Made by a program: the position numbers and the translations under genes. From Candidatus Falkowiibacteriota bacterium (GTDB lineage: Bacteria; Patescibacteriota; Patescibacteriia; Patescibacteriales; JALSMD01), in the NCBI GenBank assembly GCA_026987855.1, contig JALSMD010000105.1, positions 1 through 8,948 of the forward strand: a stretch of 8,948 bases of DNA, read 5' to 3'. A model generated the notes under the pieces. That model ran no database searches. It had not been told where the DNA came from and saw nothing but the letters and a program-made list of their open reading frames with translations. Below are positions 6,588 through 8,948 of this stretch, piece after piece; the first letter of the stretch is position 1, and each line of letters begins with the position of its first letter.

Positions 6588-7793
6588 ATGCCATTATACC
6601 AGTATAAAGCAGTTGATAGAAACAACAAAACTGTTAGCGGACTTATTGAAGCGCCAACAGAAGATTTTGCTGTGGATACATTACGGGAGAAGGGCTTAAA
6701 AATTATTTCTTTGTCTTCAAAATCTGAATTTGATTTAAAAAAGATACTTCGTATTTTTAATAGAGTTAAACCAAAAGACTTGGTGGTTTTCTCAAGGCAA
6801 TTTTCCGTTTTAATTTCAGCTAATGTAGCAATGGTCCAGTCATTGCGTATTTTGGCAGATCAAACAGAAAATCCTTATTTTAAATCAATTGTTTTTGAAA
6901 TAGCCGAAGAAGTAGACGGCGGTCTGCGATTATCTGAGGCATTAGCAAAGCGTCCAGAAATTTTTTCCAATTTTTTTATTAGTGTAATTAAATCAGGGGA
7001 AAGCTCTGGTAAATTAGACGAAGTATTAGAGTATCTAGCTACTGAAATGGAAAAAGATTATGATATGATGAGCAAAATTAAAGGGGCAATGATTTACCCA
7101 GCTTTTGTGTTAGGGGGCTTAGGTATTGTCGGTTTAGTTATGATGATTTTCGTAGTGCCAAAATTAACGGCGATTTTAACTGAAACAGGAACAGAATTGC
7201 CAATGGCTACGAAAATTTTAATAGCCAGTTCTAATTTTATAACTAAATTTTGGTGGTTATTGCTTGTTTTAGTAATAGGAATAGCAATAGGTTTTAAAAT
7301 TTTATTTAATCATCCGCAAGGAAAGAAAATTTTAGATATAATAAAATTACGTATCCCAGTTTTTGGTCGTTTGTTTAAAATGATTTATTTGGTGCGCTTT
7401 ACTCGTTCTATGAACACTTTGATTGTAGGGGGAGTTAATATAACGCAAGGCCTAGAAATTACGGCAGAAGTAGTTGATAATGAAATTTATCGTGATTTAA
7501 TACAAAAGACTATTAAGGAGGTAGAAGACGGTAATTCTATTTCTAGTGTTTTTTCGGAAAGCAAAGAAATACCAAAGATGGTATCTCAAATGATGATTAT
7601 TGGCGAAAAAACAGGTAAATTAGATGTTATCTTTGAAAGCATCACCCGTTTTTATTCCCGCGAAATTGATAATATGGTGGCTAATTTAATGACTCTGATG
7701 GAGCCTATTATTATGGTTGTCTTAGGTATAGGCGTAGGTTTAATGGTGGCCGCAATTATTATGCCAATGTATAATATGGCATCTAATTTCTAG
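6588..7793 (+). CDS. pilC: PilC, type IV pilus inner-membrane platform protein (GspF family)
   Basis: Polytopic membrane protein that receives prepilin from the membrane and is driven by PilB. The 401-aa length is typical. The start MPLYQYKAVDRNNKTVSGLIEA is a hallmark of PilC/GspF. Two T2SSF repeats are visible, about 68-191 and 271-393; each has a GE(S/K)(S/T)GKL motif, at 137-143 (GESSGKL) and 339-344 (GEKTGKL). Predicted transmembrane helices lie near 172-192, 221-240 and 371-393. A weak SD-like GAGAAAG (6579-6585) precedes ATG 6588. It is separated from the motor genes by a 237-bp gap, and it is the only complete gene here ending in TAG. A 97-bp AT-rich gap leads to the first prepilin. 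Confidence 0.97.
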   Translation: MPLYQYKAVDRNNKTVSGLIEAPTEDFAVDTLREKGLKIISLSSKSEFDLKKILRIFNRVKPKDLVVFSRQFSVLISANVAMVQSLRILADQTENPYFKSIVFEIAEEVDGGLRLSEALAKRPEIFSNFFISVIKSGESSGKLDEVLEYLATEMEKDYDMMSKIKGAMIYPAFVLGGLGIVGLVMMIFVVPKLTAILTETGTELPMATKILIASSNFITKFWWLLLVLVIGIAIGFKILFNHPQGKKILDIIKLRIPVFGRLFKMIYLVRFTRSMNTLIVGGVNITQGLEITAEVVDNEIYRDLIQKTIKEVEDGNSISSVFSESKEIPKMVSQMMIIGEKTGKLDVIFESITRFYSREIDNMVANLMTLMEPIIMVVLGIGVGLMVAAIIMPMYNMASNF

Positions 7794-7890
7794 CAAAGAT
7801 ATGAAGAGAAAGATAAAATTTAAAACTTTTTATTAAAACCATATTTAGCATTTTTAAATTAAAATTTTTTTATTAAAAATTAAAGAAAGT

Positions 7891-8382
7891 ATGTGTAAAA
7901 CAAAGCATAATCAGGGTTTTACCTTAATTGAATTGTTAGTTGTCATATCTATTATTGGCATTCTCTCTTCTTTAGCTATGGTTTCCTTAAATGGAGCTCG
8001 TGTTAAAGCTAGAGATGCTTTAAGAAAGGCAGATATGACGCAATTACGGACAGCCTTAGCGCTTTATTATGATAATAACAACCAATATCCCCCCTGTGAT
8101 GCTGGAAGCTGGGACCCCAATGATTTAGATGATTCTGACGGCACTTATTTAGGGTCAAGTGTAAGCGTCGGCTCTCTTTGTTATAACACGGTCCTAGAAG
8201 CAGCTTTAACAGGAGGTAGCCCCAAACCATTGATGACCAAGCTTCCCAAAGACCCTTTAAACCCCAATAATGATACAAATGTTAGCACTATTTATTTGTA
8301 TCGTTATATTTCTACCGGACAAGAATATGCTGTTATCTATTATTTAGAAGATGGTGGGATAAATGTTGTTTTTGGTTGGTAA
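7891..8382 (+). CDS. Type IV prepilin / pseudopilin-like protein 1
   Basis: Prepilin of 163 aa with a class III signal: a nine-residue leader MCKTKHNQG, predicted cleavage after Gly9, then FTLIELLVVISIIGIL with Glu at +5 (Glu14). The N-terminal helix continues to about residue 60, with the NGAR.KARDA pattern shared with the next gene. The globular part has two cysteines (69 and 97) that could form a disulfide, an LPKDPLNPN motif (118-126) like the conserved loop of GspG-type pseudopilins, and YRYISTGQEYAVIYYLEDGG near the C-terminus. The leader has an unusual Cys at position 2. The upstream SD is weak (AAAGAAAG). It is probably a major or minor pilin; paralogy to the next gene is clear over the first 60 residues. 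No terminator is visible after it. Confidence 0.93.
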   Translation: MCKTKHNQGFTLIELLVVISIIGILSSLAMVSLNGARVKARDALRKADMTQLRTALALYYDNNNQYPPCDAGSWDPNDLDDSDGTYLGSSVSVGSLCYNTVLEAALTGGSPKPLMTKLPKDPLNPNNDTNVSTIYLYRYISTGQEYAVIYYLEDGGINVVFGW

Positions 8383-8413
8383 ACTTTATTTTATAGAGAA
8401 CTATTTACAAAAT

Positions 8414-8442
8414 TTTTCAAACCTTAATTTTTATGATATAAT
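8414..8442 (+). promoter_or_regulatory. Putative extended -10 promoter for prepilin 2
   Basis: TATAAT at 8437-8442 is preceded by TG at 8434-8435 with one base between (extended -10). TTTTCA at 8414-8419 lies 17 bp upstream and matches the -35 consensus at four of six bases. The predicted start near 8449 gives a leader of about 132 nt. A second TATAAT at 8504-8509 has no good -35, but would start transcription near 8516, at the foot of the hairpin. Confidence 0.55.
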
Positions 8443-8511
8443 TGTTAATAAGTTATAGAGATGTTTTTTAATTTAATGTTTTAGTTTATTATTTTTTAAT
8501 TATTATAATCC

Positions 8512-8556
8512 TCATATTCGTTGCCTTAATTTCTAGAATTAAGTCAACGAGTATGA
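8512..8556 (+). promoter_or_regulatory. Long hairpin in the 5' leader of prepilin 2
   Basis: Arms 8512-8531 and 8537-8556 pair over 20 positions: 18 Watson-Crick pairs, one G-T wobble (8517/8551) and one mismatch (8524/8544), closing a 5-base loop TCTAG. No T-run follows on either strand, so it does not look like an intrinsic terminator. It ends 10 nt before the SD of prepilin 2. A stabilising 5' mRNA structure, or a site controlling ribosome access or antitermination, would fit. A dimeric protein-binding palindrome is the alternative. Confidence 0.75.
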
Positions 8557-8566
8557 AAAACTAGAT

Positions 8567-8574
8567 AGGAGGTG
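8567..8574 (+). promoter_or_regulatory. Near-consensus SD of prepilin 2
   Basis: AGGAGGTG is an eight-base perfect complement to the usual 16S 3' end, 6 nt before ATG 8581. No other gene in the window has an SD of this strength, and most have none. This suggests high translation of the following pilin. Confidence 0.85.
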
Positions 8575-8580
8575 AAACAT

Positions 8581-8948
8581 ATGACAAATAAAAAAGGTTT
8601 TACTCTCATTGAGCTTTTGGTTGTCATTGCCATTATTGGCTTATTGTCAACTTTGGCAGTTGTAGCTTTAAATGGAGCCAGAGAAAAGGCTCGTGATGCT
8701 AAAAGAAAATCTGATTTAAAACAAATCAGCACTGCAATGGAAATGTATATGGCTAACAATGGCGACTATCCTGTGACAGGAACGTGTGGAAATGCTGGTG
8801 TAATTGCTGATAGTAACAATAATCATATTTGTTCTGATAGTTCTTTGACTGACAGTGATGGTAATACTTACTTAGCTAATATTCCGAAAGATCCTACAAA
8901 TAATGCCACTTATTATTATGAATATCAGTCAGGAGATACCAGCACATA
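8581..8948 (+). CDS. Type IV prepilin 2, likely major pilin (3' end outside window)
   Basis: Partial prepilin, 122 residues visible, open to the window end. It has a short basic leader MTNKKG, predicted cleavage after Gly6, then FTLIELLVVIAIIGLL with Glu at +5 (Glu11), so it should be processed by PilD-type peptidase. The helix region (NGAREKARDAKRKSDLKQI) closely parallels prepilin 1. The globular part has Cys69 and Cys84, a DSDGNTYL segment (91-98) like DSDGTYL of prepilin 1, and IPKDPTNN (101-108), again a GspG-like loop. A private promoter, a stable leader hairpin and a near-perfect SD point to strong expression, so I infer a major pilin. That ranking is inference, as minor pilins may lie beyond the edge. 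Confidence 0.93.
   Translation, partial: MTNKKGFTLIELLVVIAIIGLLSTLAVVALNGAREKARDAKRKSDLKQISTAMEMYMANNGDYPVTGTCGNAGVIADSNNNHICSDSSLTDSDGNTYLANIPKDPTNNATYYYEYQSGDTST

Noticed and set aside
7801..7836. Tiny ORF (11 codons, MKRKIKFKTFY) between pilC and prepilin 1
   Set aside because: It has no SD and very low-complexity AT-rich codons; such ORFs are expected by chance.
7794..7890. Possible terminator after pilC in the A/T runs
   Set aside because: The A/T runs form only GC-free, imperfect pairings with no stable stem ahead of a T-run, so a terminator cannot be supported.
202..8382. Possible TGA recoding (Gly), as in some Patescibacteria
   Set aside because: None of the nine complete genes stops at TGA, but none contains an in-frame TGA either, despite many glycines. 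The standard code explains everything.
8553..8564. Three-codon ORF (MKN then TAG) in the foot of the leader hairpin
   Set aside because: The ATG is inside the stem with no SD before it, and the peptide is too short to support an attenuation leader.
8009..8759. Open frames on the - strand (8009-8278 and 8544-8759) opposite the prepilins
   Set aside because: They mirror the conserved pilin coding sequences and the hairpin leader. No start signals or family resemblance are seen.

Overview
The window carries a type IV pilus (T4P) assembly locus in a strongly AT-rich bacterial genome. Every gene lies on the + strand. Codon use is A/T-biased, proteins are rich in Lys, Asn and Ile, stops are TAA or TAG, and most start codons lack a Shine-Dalgarno (SD) sequence. 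A compact pilMNO-pilB-pilT-pilC-pilin cluster with no secretin (PilQ) or lipoprotein PilP suggests a cell without a classical outer membrane. My best guess is a member of Patescibacteria (Candidate Phyla Radiation). This is inference from gene content and style; the window has no rRNA or other taxonomic marker.

Layout. 1-201: leader with an extended -10 promoter and a short direct repeat. 202-3120: inner-membrane alignment module, made of PilM (actin-like, cytoplasmic), PilN with a long extra N-terminal region, PilO, and a 99-aa single-pass protein in the PilP position. 3138-6350: motor module, made of PilB (extension ATPase with intact motifs), a stand-alone CheY-like receiver, and a PilT-family protein whose Walker A lysine and several other catalytic landmarks are changed. 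6351-6587: non-coding gap with 12-bp direct repeats. 6588-7793: PilC platform protein. 7891-8382: a prepilin. 8383-8580: non-coding leader with an extended -10 promoter, a 20-bp-arm hairpin and a near-consensus SD. 8581-end: a second prepilin, cut by the window edge.

How it should work. Prepilins are processed by a prepilin peptidase that is not in the window, then added to the pilus by PilC driven by PilB. PilM/N/O and the small membrane protein couple the cytoplasmic motor to the envelope. In most such operons PilT supplies retraction; here the PilT homologue looks catalytically impaired. With a receiver protein between it and PilB, the motor module may be regulated unusually. The last prepilin has its own promoter, a stable 5' hairpin and the only strong SD in the window, which marks it as the likely highly expressed major pilin.

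The parts I consider least ordinary are the degenerate PilT, the receiver beside it, the PilN extension, the small PilP-like protein, and the structured leader of the last pilin.
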